The notes: generated by a model from the letters alone, not told the origin. DNA of 9,377 nucleotides from Dehalococcoidales bacterium (GCA_016926695.1 JAFGOB010000112.1:1-9377); one strand, 5' to 3'; shown: positions 1-7,665, numbered from the stretch's first letter. Program-made: numbers and translations.

Positions 1-44
1 AAGACCAATAATTACTGAATATCTGTTTTCCAGTTTAAGTGGCT

Positions 45-127
45 CTCACCTCCGGAAGGATGGTTCCCGCAGTTCCGGAACATTGGCCCTATACTAACCG
101 GAACTACGGCTCTCTCAGACCGGTGTA
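45..127. repeat. Left copy of 83-bp inverted terminal-type repeat
   Basis: This stretch matches the reverse complement of 9295-9377 at 79 of 83 positions by eye. The four differences cluster in the centre (about 84-106). The repeat is itself structured: 67-78 (CCGCAGTTCCGG) pairs with 98-109 across a 19-nt loop with one mismatch, and the TTCCGG core recurs. Homology with the right copy stops at about 127 on the inner side. It could be a dispersed palindromic element or an end of a mobile unit. No transposase is present, so the mobile interpretation is unproven. Confidence 0.85.
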
Positions 128-261
128 CGCACCCGGACGACGATTCTCGGGATGTGTTGCCGGAAATATACTTCACGGGGATACCCTGACAGTAACTGGG
201 ATTAGTAAGATTATCCGCATCATACGGGAAAAACGTATGCTCTTACAGGCTGGCTGTATGG

Positions 262-291
262 GAAAATTCCGCCTGATAGCACATTACAGGC
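262..291 (-). terminator. Weak candidate terminator of the gntR gene
   Basis: Read on the minus strand, 20 nt past the regulator's stop codon, GCCTG (291-287) can pair with CAGGC (275-271) over an 11-nt loop, followed by GGAATTTTCC. The stem is only 5 bp and the T run only four, so this is a weak call. The rest of 128-310 holds one other small hairpin (CATACG 221-226 with CGTATG 234-239) and no convincing gene. Confidence 0.25.
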
Positions 292-310
292 AGGTAAGGG
301 GAACGACCGA

Positions 311-1066
311 TTACTCGCTTATTACCTGGATGCCTTCATTCATCTGATACTTTTCAATATAATGCAAATGGGCCAGCATTCTGGCTTCTGCTTCTGCGGC
401 ATCGCCGGCTTTCAGTGCACTGAAAATGCTGCGATGATCTTCGACCACCTTTGCGCAATGATGAATATCCGGTGTGAAGATACTTTTCTTGAAGTCGAAA
501 ATGAAGTCCATCACATAGTCCATGGTTAATACGAATACGGGATTATGCGTGGCCTGGGCAATCAAACGGTGGAATTCAATATTCTTTTCTCCCACGCTGA
601 AGTATTCTTTGAAAGGGAATGATGGGGGGGTTTTTTCCATCTTGTTTTCACAGAAGGAGATGTTTTCTTCCAGAACCTGTAGCTCTTCCGGCGTAATAAT
701 AGATGCTATCATGCGTATTATGGGTGGTTCGACTGTCAGCCGTACTTCCGCCAGATGATGGGCTGAAAATTTTCTTCTTTTGAGATAATTGTTGAGGGCC
801 AACTTAACCGAATCGTTATTGATCTGCGTAACGTATATCCCGCCGCCCCGTCCTCTCTTTTTTTCAATCAGGCCGGCTACTTCAAGTCCGCGCAGAGCTT
901 CCCGTATTGTTACAATACTCACATCAAACTGATCGGATAGCTCTTTTTCCGTGGGCAGCTTTTCGCAGGGTTTCACCGTGCCCTTGATTATCATGTTCGA
1001 GATACGGTTTTCGATGATATCCGTCGCACGGCGTATTTTCAACGACTCAAATTCTATTTTCTTCAT
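311..1066 (-). CDS. GntR/FadR-family transcriptional regulator with FCD domain
   Basis: A 251-residue regulator. Residues about 10-80 form a GntR winged helix: a helix-turn-helix around 39-64 (ELSDQFDVSIVTIREALRGL) and a basic, glycine-rich wing (RGRGGGIYV) at 71-79. Residues about 105-240 are an all-helical FCD domain, the ligand-binding half of FadR-subfamily repressors. His166, His211 and His233 sit where FCD proteins place metal ligands, so an organic acid bound through a metal is a plausible effector (family knowledge). I chose ATG at 1066 because AGGAG (1078-1082) lies 11 nt upstream; a GTG at 1093 would add nine residues but has no ribosome binding site. The gene is transcribed away from the oxidoreductase operon, the usual arrangement for a local regulator. 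The effector and the sign of regulation are unknown. Confidence 0.93.
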   Translation of the reverse strand: MKKIEFESLKIRRATDIIENRISNMIIKGTVKPCEKLPTEKELSDQFDVSIVTIREALRGLEVAGLIEKKRGRGGGIYVTQINNDSVKLALNNYLKRRKFSAHHLAEVRLTVEPPIIRMIASIITPEELQVLEENISFCENKMEKTPPSFPFKEYFSVGEKNIEFHRLIAQATHNPVFVLTMDYVMDFIFDFKKSIFTPDIHHCAKVVEDHRSIFSALKAGDAAEAEARMLAHLHYIEKYQMNEGIQVISE

Positions 1067-1198
1067 AGCTTGAAAGTCTCCTAACTGTAGCACATAATCG
1101 TCTTAAGCAGGGTTCTCCAGAAAGACAATGAAAAGAAGATCACAAACAATACCGGACACAAATGCATCAATCAACGATCATATATGTCCCTGAGATTT

Positions 1199-1226
1199 AC
1201 TATAACATATTATCCCGTACTTACAA
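1199..1226 (-). promoter_or_regulatory. Candidate promoter of the gntR gene
   Basis: On the minus strand TTGTAA (1226-1221) and TATAGT (1204-1199) are separated by 16 bp. This would start transcription near 1192 and give a leader of about 125 nt. Both boxes depart from consensus, and this AT-rich region offers other possible -10 boxes. Confidence 0.35.
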
Positions 1227-1235
1227 AATGGAAAT

Positions 1236-1266
1236 AACCTAATATTATATTTATTGACTTTAGGTT
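1236..1266. promoter_or_regulatory. Candidate operator: inverted AACCTAA/TTAGGTT
   Basis: AACCTAA (1236-1242) is mirrored by TTAGGTT (1260-1266). The 17-bp centre contains the -35 box of the rightward promoter. A related inverted pair, AATAACCT (1233-1240) and AGGTTATT (1323-1330), spans the start region. Position suits an operator for the divergent GntR-family regulator, but the site lacks the short TnGTnnnACnA form typical of FadR-type operators, and AT-rich DNA yields such repeats by chance. Confidence 0.3.
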
Positions 1267-1282
1267 TTACAATCGATATAAT
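1254..1282 (+). promoter_or_regulatory. Strong sigma-70/sigma-A promoter of the three-gene oxidoreductase operon
   Basis: TTGACT (1254-1259) and TATAAT (1277-1282) are separated by exactly 17 bp, one base short of the full consensus. Transcription would start near 1289, giving a leader of about 68 nt before the ATG at 1357. It lies in the divergent intergenic region and points into the first FAD oxidase. Its near-consensus strength suggests that control is by a repressor, which fits the neighbouring GntR-family protein. Confidence 0.8.
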
Positions 1283-1356
1283 TCAACTATCGTAGTCAAC
1301 CATTTTTGCATTAATATTGTACAGGTTATTCTAATATTTTTAAATAAGGGGGCCGC

Positions 1357-2823
1357 ATGCTTGAAACCAAAGACGCTTTGATGAAAATTTTCGTAAAAGA
1401 ACAGGTTGTGGATGACCCTGAAATGCTGGAGGCTTATGCCAGAGATGAGAGTTTCGTACATCCTCTTAAGCCACGAGCGATAGTAAAACCAGAGAATGCC
1501 GTACAAATAGCGGATCTGGTACGCTGGGCTGGTGAGACTGATACTCCTCTGGTGCCTGTCAGTTCCGCAGGGCCGCACTTCAGGGGAGATACCGTACCGT
1601 CTTCACCAGGGGCTATTATGGTAGACCTGAGCGGGATGAAGAAGATCATTCATATTGATGTCCACAACCGCATGATAATAATTGAACCGGGGGTTACCTA
1701 TGACGAGATACAGCCCGAACTGGCCAAACATGGATTGAGGCTGTCTGCTCCTTTAAAGCCGAAATCCGGTAAATCGGTCATTGCCAGTTTGCTGGAAAAA
1801 GAGCCGATAATGATACCACGTTATCAATGGACGCCCCAGGATCCTTTACGCTGTCTGGAGATAACCTGGGGGGATGGGCAGACGATGACTACCGGAGAAG
1901 CCGGTAGCCTGGGTAATCTGGAGGAAGAATGGGCCAAGAAGCTGGCGCAGGTAAGTCCAACCGGTCCGGCCCAGACTGACTTTGCCAGAATTGCGCTGGC
2001 AGCCCAGGGCAGCATGGGTATCGTAAGCTGGGCCTCGATAAAGTGTGAACTTTTACCTTCAATACATAAGCTGTATTTTATACCGGCAAAAAAGCCGGAG
2101 GACCTGGTGGATCTGGCTTACGCTATTTTAAGGATACGTTTTGGCGATGAGTTGATGATAATGAATAACTGGAACCTGGCATCCATCCTGGCCGGGGAAT
2201 CCAGCCAGGTTAAAAAACTGGCGTCACAGTTGCCGCTTTGGGTGCTGCTGGTGGGTATCGCCGGACGTGAAAGATTACCTGAAGAGAGGGTGGCGTTTCA
2301 GGAAAAGGATATATCCGAGATGGCGCAGCGTTTCGGACTGGAGCTGGTCCCGGCTGTACCCGGAGCAAGCGGCGCTGAAGTACTCAGATCTATCCTCAGC
2401 TCTTCCGAAGTGCCATACTGGAAGCAGAGGTATAAAGGCGCCTTCAAGGACTTGTTTTTCCTGAATACCCTGGAGAAAGCTCCCCGGTTTATCCAGTGCA
2501 TGTACAATGTTGCAGAGAGCCGGGGTTATCCCACTTCTGAGATTGGGATATATCTACAGCCTTCGCACCAGGGCGCTAATTGCCATATTGAGTTTGATCT
2601 GTATTACGATCCGCAGAATACCCGTGAAAGAGACCGGATGAAAGAGCTTTGTACCCTGGCCAGCGAGGAGTTGCTAAAGGAAGGGGCGTATTATTCCCGT
2701 CCCTATGGTATATGGGCCGATATGGCTTTCAACCGGGATGCCCAGTCTACCAGGGTATTGAAGAAGATCAAGGGCATTTTCGATCCGAAAAACGTGATGA
2801 ACCCGGGAAAACTGTGCTTTTAA
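1357..2823 (+). CDS. FAD-binding oxidoreductase, VAO/PCMH fold (GlcD-like)
   Basis: A 488-residue flavoprotein. Residues about 37-233 form the PCMH-type FAD-binding domain: a pyrophosphate-loop region at 64-76 (PLVPVSSAGPHFR), then VDLSGMKKI (89-97), PGVTYDEIQPEL (111-122), and QGSMGIVS (217-224), which corresponds to the GSeGtLGi motif of GlcD. The C-terminus has the family ending DPKNVMNPGK (476-485). Proteins of this type oxidise 2-hydroxy acids or alcohols at FAD and hand electrons to partner proteins rather than to NAD. The FAD loop lacks the usual Gly-rich GGGT form, so it is a divergent member. The start is supported by AAGGGGG (1346-1352). The stop is 27 nt before the Fe-S gene, implying co-transcription. 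No signal peptide is seen, so it is cytoplasmic. Glycolate, D-lactate or another hydroxy acid are possible substrates, but none can be chosen. Confidence 0.88.
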   Translation: MLETKDALMKIFVKEQVVDDPEMLEAYARDESFVHPLKPRAIVKPENAVQIADLVRWAGETDTPLVPVSSAGPHFRGDTVPSSPGAIMVDLSGMKKIIHIDVHNRMIIIEPGVTYDEIQPELAKHGLRLSAPLKPKSGKSVIASLLEKEPIMIPRYQWTPQDPLRCLEITWGDGQTMTTGEAGSLGNLEEEWAKKLAQVSPTGPAQTDFARIALAAQGSMGIVSWASIKCELLPSIHKLYFIPAKKPEDLVDLAYAILRIRFGDELMIMNNWNLASILAGESSQVKKLASQLPLWVLLVGIAGRERLPEERVAFQEKDISEMAQRFGLELVPAVPGASGAEVLRSILSSSEVPYWKQRYKGAFKDLFFLNTLEKAPRFIQCMYNVAESRGYPTSEIGIYLQPSHQGANCHIEFDLYYDPQNTRERDRMKELCTLASEELLKEGAYYSRPYGIWADMAFNRDAQSTRVLKKIKGIFDPKNVMNPGKLCF

Positions 2824-2850
2824 CAGAATAGAACAGAGGAGGATGATCAA

Positions 2851-4122
2851 GTGTCGTTAGAAGAACATTTGGCTGAAAGTGAAAGGTGCAGCCAGTGCTC
2901 CTATTGCAAATGGATCCCGCTGGACCAGATCAAAAGCATCCGGTTCGCGAATGGCTGTCCCAGCATTGCCTACAATAACTTCAACGCTTATTCAGCCCGC
3001 GGCAGATATCTGCTTACCCATTCGTTGCTTTCCGGCAGAAGTGAATATACTGACCGGGTAATGGATATGGTTTATAAATGCGTAACCTGCGGCAGTTGCG
3101 ATATTGCATGCAAAGTATGCCGCTATAATATGGAGCCCCTGGAGATGATCCATGACCTCAGATTTAAACTGGTGGAAGATGGACAGCTTCTGCCTCAGCA
3201 CATGGTCTATATCGATCACTTGCGGAAAGAAGACAACATGATGCTTAAACCCAAAGCGGAAAGGGGCGACTGGGCAGAAGGACTGGATATCAAGCATGTG
3301 ACCGATGAGCCGGCGGAAGTGCTTTTCCACGCGGGGTGCCGCTTCAGTTTCGATGAGACTCTCTGGCCCAAGGCACGGGCCGCTGTCACCTTGCTCAAAA
3401 ACGCCGGGGTGGACATAGGAATAATGGGCAAAGATGAATCCTGCTGCACCGGCAGGGTATTTAATATGGGATACAAGGGTGAATTCACCAAATTTACCGA
3501 GAACAATATTGAAGCATGGAAGACACTTGGAGTAAAAACAATAGTGACCTCCTGCGCAGACTGTTATCATGCTTTCAAGCGTCTGTATCCAGCCCTTGGC
3601 TCGAAGATCAAAGTAGTACACACGGTGGAGTATCTGGATAACCTTATCAAAGAAGGCAAGATTAAATTCAGTAAGAGTCTACCCATGAAGGTGACGTATC
3701 ATGACCCGTGTCACCTGGGAAGGCAGGGAGAGGAATATGTTCCCTGGGAAGGTAAGGAAAAGAAGATCAAGGGCCAGATGGTGATATTCGAGCCGCGCAA
3801 GCCTCGTTACAACGGGGTCAATGGCGTTTACGACCCGCCGAGAAATGTATTGAAAAGTATTCCCGGCCTGGAGTTGGTGGAAATGGAGAGGAACAGGGAA
3901 TTCGCCTGGTGCTGCGGGGCCGGTGGTGGGGTTAAGGAATCCTATCCCGAGTTTTCTAACTGGACGGCTACAGAACGTATCGAGGAAGCTAAAGCCAGCG
4001 GCGCAGAAGCGCTGGTAAGCGCCTGTGGCTGGTGTGAGCGCAACTTCGTGGATGCAATAGCCGGCAATGATGAAACTATGCCGGTGTTCGATGTGGCTGA
4101 GCTGGTACAGAAGGCGATATAA
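2851..4122 (+). CDS. Fe-S oxidoreductase with two CCG domains (HdrD/GlcF/GlpC-like)
   Basis: A 423-residue electron-transfer protein. The N-terminus carries two cysteine clusters consistent with two [4Fe-4S] centres: Cys13-x2-Cys16-x2-Cys19 with Cys36-Pro, and Cys77-x2-Cys80-x2-Cys83-x3-Cys87, with an extra Cys90. Two CCG (cysteine-rich) domains follow: Cys163, Cys198-Cys199, Cys235, Cys238; and Cys287, Cys354-Cys355, Cys392, Cys395. In HdrD such domains bind a noncubane cluster; in GlcF, GlpC and LldE-type proteins they take electrons from a flavoprotein partner. Placement between two FAD oxidases makes it the likely shared electron acceptor (inference). It starts at GTG (2851), supported by AGAGGAGGA (2835-2843); an ATG at 2843 is out of frame. 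No membrane segment is visible, so any link to quinone would need another protein or peripheral binding. Confidence 0.92.
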   Translation: MSLEEHLAESERCSQCSYCKWIPLDQIKSIRFANGCPSIAYNNFNAYSARGRYLLTHSLLSGRSEYTDRVMDMVYKCVTCGSCDIACKVCRYNMEPLEMIHDLRFKLVEDGQLLPQHMVYIDHLRKEDNMMLKPKAERGDWAEGLDIKHVTDEPAEVLFHAGCRFSFDETLWPKARAAVTLLKNAGVDIGIMGKDESCCTGRVFNMGYKGEFTKFTENNIEAWKTLGVKTIVTSCADCYHAFKRLYPALGSKIKVVHTVEYLDNLIKEGKIKFSKSLPMKVTYHDPCHLGRQGEEYVPWEGKEKKIKGQMVIFEPRKPRYNGVNGVYDPPRNVLKSIPGLELVEMERNREFAWCCGAGGGVKESYPEFSNWTATERIEEAKASGAEALVSACGWCERNFVDAIAGNDETMPVFDVAELVQKAI

Positions 4123-4145
4123 ACTCAGAGTAAGGAGTGTAGAAT

Positions 4146-5804
4146 ATGGCGATATCAAAAGAGGCTTACAGGGCGCTGGAAGACATAGTCGGTCCGGAAA
4201 ATATTTCGGACGATCCGGCCCTGCTGGATACTTATATCTATCCCCAGAATGCCACATCGGTGCATCTGGGACCATACTACCATGTTTATACACCACGCGG
4301 CGGAGCGGTGGTTCTGCCTGCCACTACCGAAGAGGTGCAGGGCATAGTAAAGGTCTGTAACAAGCACAAAATCAAATATAAGTGCTCTGCTACTTTCTGG
4401 GGTGGTATGGGATATCCCTCCCATCCCGATGCCGTACAGATCGATATGAGGCGCTTCAATCATATTGTGGAAATCGACCGCAAGAACTGTTTTGCGGTTA
4501 TTGAGCCATATGTCATCGGGGCTACGCTTCAGGCGGAAGCCATGAAGGTCGGGCTTAATACACATATTATCGGGGCGGGGGCAAGCTGTTCTCCTCTGGC
4601 CAGCGCCGTGGGTTTTGCGGGCGCCGGTCCTGATTCATTATACATGGCCAAGGGTGGAGACAACATGCTGGGTGGTGAGTGGGTTATGCCGGATGGCGAG
4701 ATCCTGAGGACCGGCTCGCTGGGTTCCGGCCTGGGCTGGTTTTCCGGTGAAGGGCCGGGGCCGGGCGTCAGAGGTATTATCCGCGGAAGTCTGGGCACAA
4801 GGGGGGCCATGGGAGTTTTTACCAAAGTGGCTTTAAAGCTTTTCCCCTGGCCGGGTCCGGCCATACTGCCGGTTACAGGCACTATTCCCGCTTATAAAAC
4901 AGAGCTGCCTCCCAACATAACGGTACACTCGCTGGCCTTTCCTTCCTGGGAAGCCTGGGCGAACAGCGCTTATAAAATATGGAACGCGGAGATCGGTTAC
5001 ATCGCCCACAGGCAGTATAATATGTTCGGACGTGACCTCAAATTGGCCATGGTCAAGATTCTCAACGATCCGACCAAAACACTTTCGGATATGGAAGAAC
5101 TGCTGAAAGATCCCGAGCTAAAAAGGCAGACCGAAGAGATCAAGTTTGATTATGAACTGGTGCTGGCCGGGATGACTCCCAGGGATATAGCCTGGCAGGA
5201 GAAGGCCCTGGATGAAATACTGGCTGAGACAGGGGGTAAGAGGATAGAGGCCATGGAAGACCCCGAGGTCAAGAAATGGTCGCTTCTGTTCATGCTCAGA
5301 CTCGGACACAAGAGCCTGAACCTGGTTTTCGGTGGGGGCTATGACGGCTCTTTCTGTCAGTTCGGCACGCCGGACTTCGTGATTGAGTATGCCAAACGCG
5401 GCTCAGAACTGAAAAGCCAGTGGGAGAAAAAGGGAGCTATGGTGGAAGCAGGCGGTGACTGCGGTATGGGTGGTCTGGGGGGAATTGGCGGAGGCGGTAT
5501 GACAGGCCTGGAGAATTTCGTTCACTTTGATCCTTACAGCAAGGAATCAACGGAGGGGGTATACGATTATTTCCTGGCATCCATGCAATTGGCCAATGAA
5601 ATGAAGATCGGCGGTGGTATTGAGACCACCAATGTACTTTGCCGGGGCGCTGATGGAATGGAAGTTCCCAGGGAACAGAGGAATAAGGCCCTGGCTTCAA
5701 CCCGCCAGCCCTGGGCTTTCCGTTACCAGCAGAAGATTCGCGAGACTTTTAATCCTAATGACCTGGGTGATGCCTACTACTGGACTCTGAGTGATAAATT
5801 GTAG
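4146..5804 (+). CDS. FAD-binding oxidoreductase, VAO/PCMH fold, large form
   Basis: A 552-residue flavoprotein. The FAD-binding domain covers about residues 51-235: GGAVVLPATTEEVQGIV (52-68) is the standard opening strand and helix, followed by a loop with WGGMGY (85-90), QIDMRRFNHIVEID (98-111), and RGSLGTRGAMGVFTKVAL (213-230). The region after about 240 is the substrate/cap domain. NPNDLGDAYY (536-545) replaces the usual NPGK ending. The arrangement recalls 4-cresol methylhydroxylase and vanillyl-alcohol oxidase relatives, but I cannot identify a covalent-flavin residue or a substrate. Residues 436-454 are 12/19 glycine, which is unusual for the family. AAGGAG (4132-4137) lies 8 nt before the ATG, and only 23 nt separate it from the Fe-S gene, so it closes the operon. 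It is about 60 residues longer than the first flavoprotein and clearly not a recent duplicate. Confidence 0.87.
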   Translation: MAISKEAYRALEDIVGPENISDDPALLDTYIYPQNATSVHLGPYYHVYTPRGGAVVLPATTEEVQGIVKVCNKHKIKYKCSATFWGGMGYPSHPDAVQIDMRRFNHIVEIDRKNCFAVIEPYVIGATLQAEAMKVGLNTHIIGAGASCSPLASAVGFAGAGPDSLYMAKGGDNMLGGEWVMPDGEILRTGSLGSGLGWFSGEGPGPGVRGIIRGSLGTRGAMGVFTKVALKLFPWPGPAILPVTGTIPAYKTELPPNITVHSLAFPSWEAWANSAYKIWNAEIGYIAHRQYNMFGRDLKLAMVKILNDPTKTLSDMEELLKDPELKRQTEEIKFDYELVLAGMTPRDIAWQEKALDEILAETGGKRIEAMEDPEVKKWSLLFMLRLGHKSLNLVFGGGYDGSFCQFGTPDFVIEYAKRGSELKSQWEKKGAMVEAGGDCGMGGLGGIGGGGMTGLENFVHFDPYSKESTEGVYDYFLASMQLANEMKIGGGIETTNVLCRGADGMEVPREQRNKALASTRQPWAFRYQQKIRETFNPNDLGDAYYWTLSDKL

Positions 5805-5974
5805 TGAAACGTATGGTAAACGGTCAGGAAGGTAAGGCGGGATTTTTCCCTGGTAAGGGATAACCCGGATCGAGGCAATGGATCGAAGTTGTATATCCCA
5901 TTAACCTGATACTCTTCCACAGGGGGCAAAATAGAGGTATACGTAAGATAATATCGCAGATGGGTGGCGGGGGT

Positions 5975-5993
5975 ATAAGTTATCGTAACTTAT
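5975..5993. promoter_or_regulatory. 19-bp palindrome, candidate operator
   Basis: ATAAGTTA (5975-5982) and TAACTTAT (5986-5993) form a perfect 8-bp inverted repeat around TCG. It ends 20 bp before the -10 box at 6014, so it covers the expected -35 position. A repressor could bind here; alternatively, in RNA, it could be a small hairpin. It shares no clear half-site with the inverted repeat at 1236-1266. Confidence 0.4.
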
Positions 5994-6010
5994 CCTTTAA
6001 CTGCTGAATA

Positions 6011-6019
6011 TGGTATAAT
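6011..6019 (+). promoter_or_regulatory. Extended -10 promoter of the aldehyde dehydrogenase operon
   Basis: TGGTATAAT gives a full-consensus -10 box (6014-6019) with the TGn extension. The hexamer 17 bp upstream (5991-5996) is a poor -35 box, which extended -10 promoters tolerate. Transcription would start near 6026, about 130 nt before the ATG at 6156. Confidence 0.55.
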
Positions 6020-6155
6020 TTTAGGGTTATGTCTAAAAATATATTTCAGAATTAGCGGTTGAGAAAATGGAACAGGAGGGTGGGGAGATATTTTCAGGAT
6101 ATTATCAGATTCACAAATAAATTAAGTATAAAAATGTAAAAAGGAGACTTAGCTT

Positions 6156-7646
6156 ATGGCGATTCTGGAAGAACCGATCAAAGGTGTAAAAAATGTCAAA
6201 AATTACATTAATGGAGAATGGGTAGACTCCAAGGGCGAATATGTGGATGTAGTCAATCCGGCTAATATGAAAGTGATTGGCAAATGCCCGATCTCCACCA
6301 AAAATGAGTTCGATTCCGCTGTGCAGGCTGCAAAAGAGGCTTATCCCGATTGGCGGCGGACGACTCCTCTTGCCCGGACCAGGATGCTCTTCAGATTGAA
6401 ACAACTGATGGAGGAGAACTTCGAGGAAATCAGCCGGATTCAGACCCAGGAACATGGAAAATGTATAGACGAATCACGTGGTGAGACCCGCCGGGGTATT
6501 GAAAATGTGGAAGTAGCCTGCGGAATCCCCACCCTTCAGCAGGGCTACTTTTCAGAAGACATAGCTCATGGTATTGACGAGTTTGTTATACCTACCCCGC
6601 TGGGTGTCTTTGGTATTATTGGTCCTTTCAATTTTCCCTGGATGATTCCTTTATGGTCCGCTCCCTATGCCATTGCAACGGGTAATACCGTGGTGGTAAA
6701 ACCTTCCAGCGAGGTACCGCTCAGCCAGATGAAGCTGGCGGAGTTGACGGAAGAGGCCGGTATACCGCCCGGTGTATGGAATGTTGTTAACGGCGGCAGG
6801 ACAGTTGTAAGTGCCATGCTTGATAACAAAGATATTGCCGGTGTAACCTTCGTCGGTTCCACCCCGGTAGGACGCGATGTTATTTACAAGAGATGCGGTG
6901 AGACCGGTAAAAGGGTTATCGCCCAATGTGGCGCCAAGAATTTCATGACTATCATGCCCGATTGTGATGTAGACAGGACTGTAGCCGCCATGATGACATC
7001 TTTCTTTGGCAATACCGGACAGCGCTGCCTGGCTGCTGCCAATGCAGTACTCTGTGGTGTGGACGACAAATTCTATAATAGCTTCATGGAAAAGGTGGTT
7101 GCACAGGTTAAAAACATCAGGGTCGGTTATGGACTGGATGAGTCGATACAGATGGGTCCCCTGCGCGATAAATCCAAGAAAGAGAACGTTCTCAGATACA
7201 TCGAGTCGGGAATCAAAGATGGATTCAAATTAACCGTTGACGGCAGAATCCCCAAGATCAACGGTGATTATCCCGATACCTGCTACCTGGGGCCGACCAT
7301 TTTTGAGGATGTTGATCCCAAGTCCAAAATTGGCAGTGAAGAGATCTTCGGACCGGTAATGAGTGTTATGCGGGTCAAGGACCTGAATGAGGCTATCCAG
7401 ATAAGCAACGAGAATAACTTTGCCAACGGCCATTCCATATTTACCACCAACGGTAAGGCCGCCCGCGAGTTCCAGTACAATATTCTCAGCGGTAATGTGG
7501 GCATTAACGTAGGCATCACCGCAGCAATCGCCTATTTCCCCTTCGGAGGGTCCAAGGATTCGTTCTTCGGAACGCTCCATACCCAGGGTAAGGAAGCAGT
7601 CCGCTTCTTCACCGAGAGCAAAGTTGTCATTCAAAGATGGTTTTAA
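6156..7646 (+). CDS. Aldehyde dehydrogenase, methylmalonate-semialdehyde dehydrogenase-like (probably CoA-acylating)
   Basis: A complete 496-residue aldehyde dehydrogenase, the normal length. Catalytic Cys291 lies in GNTGQRCLA (285-293), and oxyanion Asn159 in GPFNFPW (156-162). NAD contacts are Lys182 (VVKPSSE), the FVGSTPVG turn (232-239) and Glu396 in EEIFGP. The usual general-base glutamate of the ELGGK motif is replaced: the region reads AQCGAKN (256-262), with Gln257 at that position. The GAKN form is typical of methylmalonate-semialdehyde dehydrogenases (MmsA/IolA), in which CoA rather than water releases the acyl group. So the likely reaction is aldehyde + NAD + CoA to acyl-CoA + NADH, but the natural aldehyde is unknown. 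AAGGAG (6141-6146) lies 9 nt before the ATG. It heads a second operon, 19 nt ahead of the ferritin-like gene. Confidence 0.93.
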   Translation: MAILEEPIKGVKNVKNYINGEWVDSKGEYVDVVNPANMKVIGKCPISTKNEFDSAVQAAKEAYPDWRRTTPLARTRMLFRLKQLMEENFEEISRIQTQEHGKCIDESRGETRRGIENVEVACGIPTLQQGYFSEDIAHGIDEFVIPTPLGVFGIIGPFNFPWMIPLWSAPYAIATGNTVVVKPSSEVPLSQMKLAELTEEAGIPPGVWNVVNGGRTVVSAMLDNKDIAGVTFVGSTPVGRDVIYKRCGETGKRVIAQCGAKNFMTIMPDCDVDRTVAAMMTSFFGNTGQRCLAAANAVLCGVDDKFYNSFMEKVVAQVKNIRVGYGLDESIQMGPLRDKSKKENVLRYIESGIKDGFKLTVDGRIPKINGDYPDTCYLGPTIFEDVDPKSKIGSEEIFGPVMSVMRVKDLNEAIQISNENNFANGHSIFTTNGKAAREFQYNILSGNVGINVGITAAIAYFPFGGSKDSFFGTLHTQGKEAVRFFTESKVVIQRWF

Positions 7647-7665
7647 TAATACGGGAGAGCAATAA

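Larger units (their letters stand above)
5805..6155 (+). other. 351-bp intergenic region with internal promoter and leader
   Basis: No gene is supported here. It holds a weak hairpin with no T run (TCCCT 5847-5851 with AGGGA 5856-5860), a 19-bp palindrome (5975-5993), an extended -10 box (6011-6019) and a leader of about 130 nt. A 9-bp inverted pair GATAATATC (5947-5955) and GATATTATC (6098-6106) is probably chance. I tested it by eye against T-box, TPP and other common riboswitch cores and found no match. The gap probably separates two transcription units. Confidence 0.5.

Noticed and set aside
45..127. Reading the 83-bp repeat as a CRISPR repeat or tRNA-like sequence
   Set aside because: There are only two copies, inverted and 9 kb apart, with no spacer array; no cloverleaf or T-loop consensus is present.
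39..347. A 102-codon open frame on the plus strand at the left edge
   Set aside because: Its first third is the 83-bp repeat, it overlaps the 3' end of the regulator gene, it has no ribosome binding site and no recognisable protein features.
1091..1093. GTG start for the regulator, adding nine residues
   Set aside because: The AGGAG site lies downstream of this GTG and upstream of the ATG at 1066, so the ATG start is better supported.
2992..3621. A 209-codon open frame on the minus strand
   Set aside because: It lies wholly within the Fe-S protein gene, whose cysteine motifs prove the plus-strand frame.
3679..4296. A 205-codon open frame on the minus strand
   Set aside because: It spans the end of the Fe-S gene and the start of the second flavoprotein gene, both with strong motifs and ribosome binding sites; it is a shadow frame.
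5830..5930. Possible riboswitch in the first part of the 5805-6155 gap
   Set aside because: I saw short repeats (GGATCGA twice) and a weak hairpin but no known aptamer core, and this stretch lies upstream of the likely promoter.
6067..6120. A possible 17-residue leader peptide upstream of the aldehyde dehydrogenase
   Set aside because: It has only a weak ribosome binding site, no run of a regulatory amino acid, and no attenuator-like hairpin pair around it.
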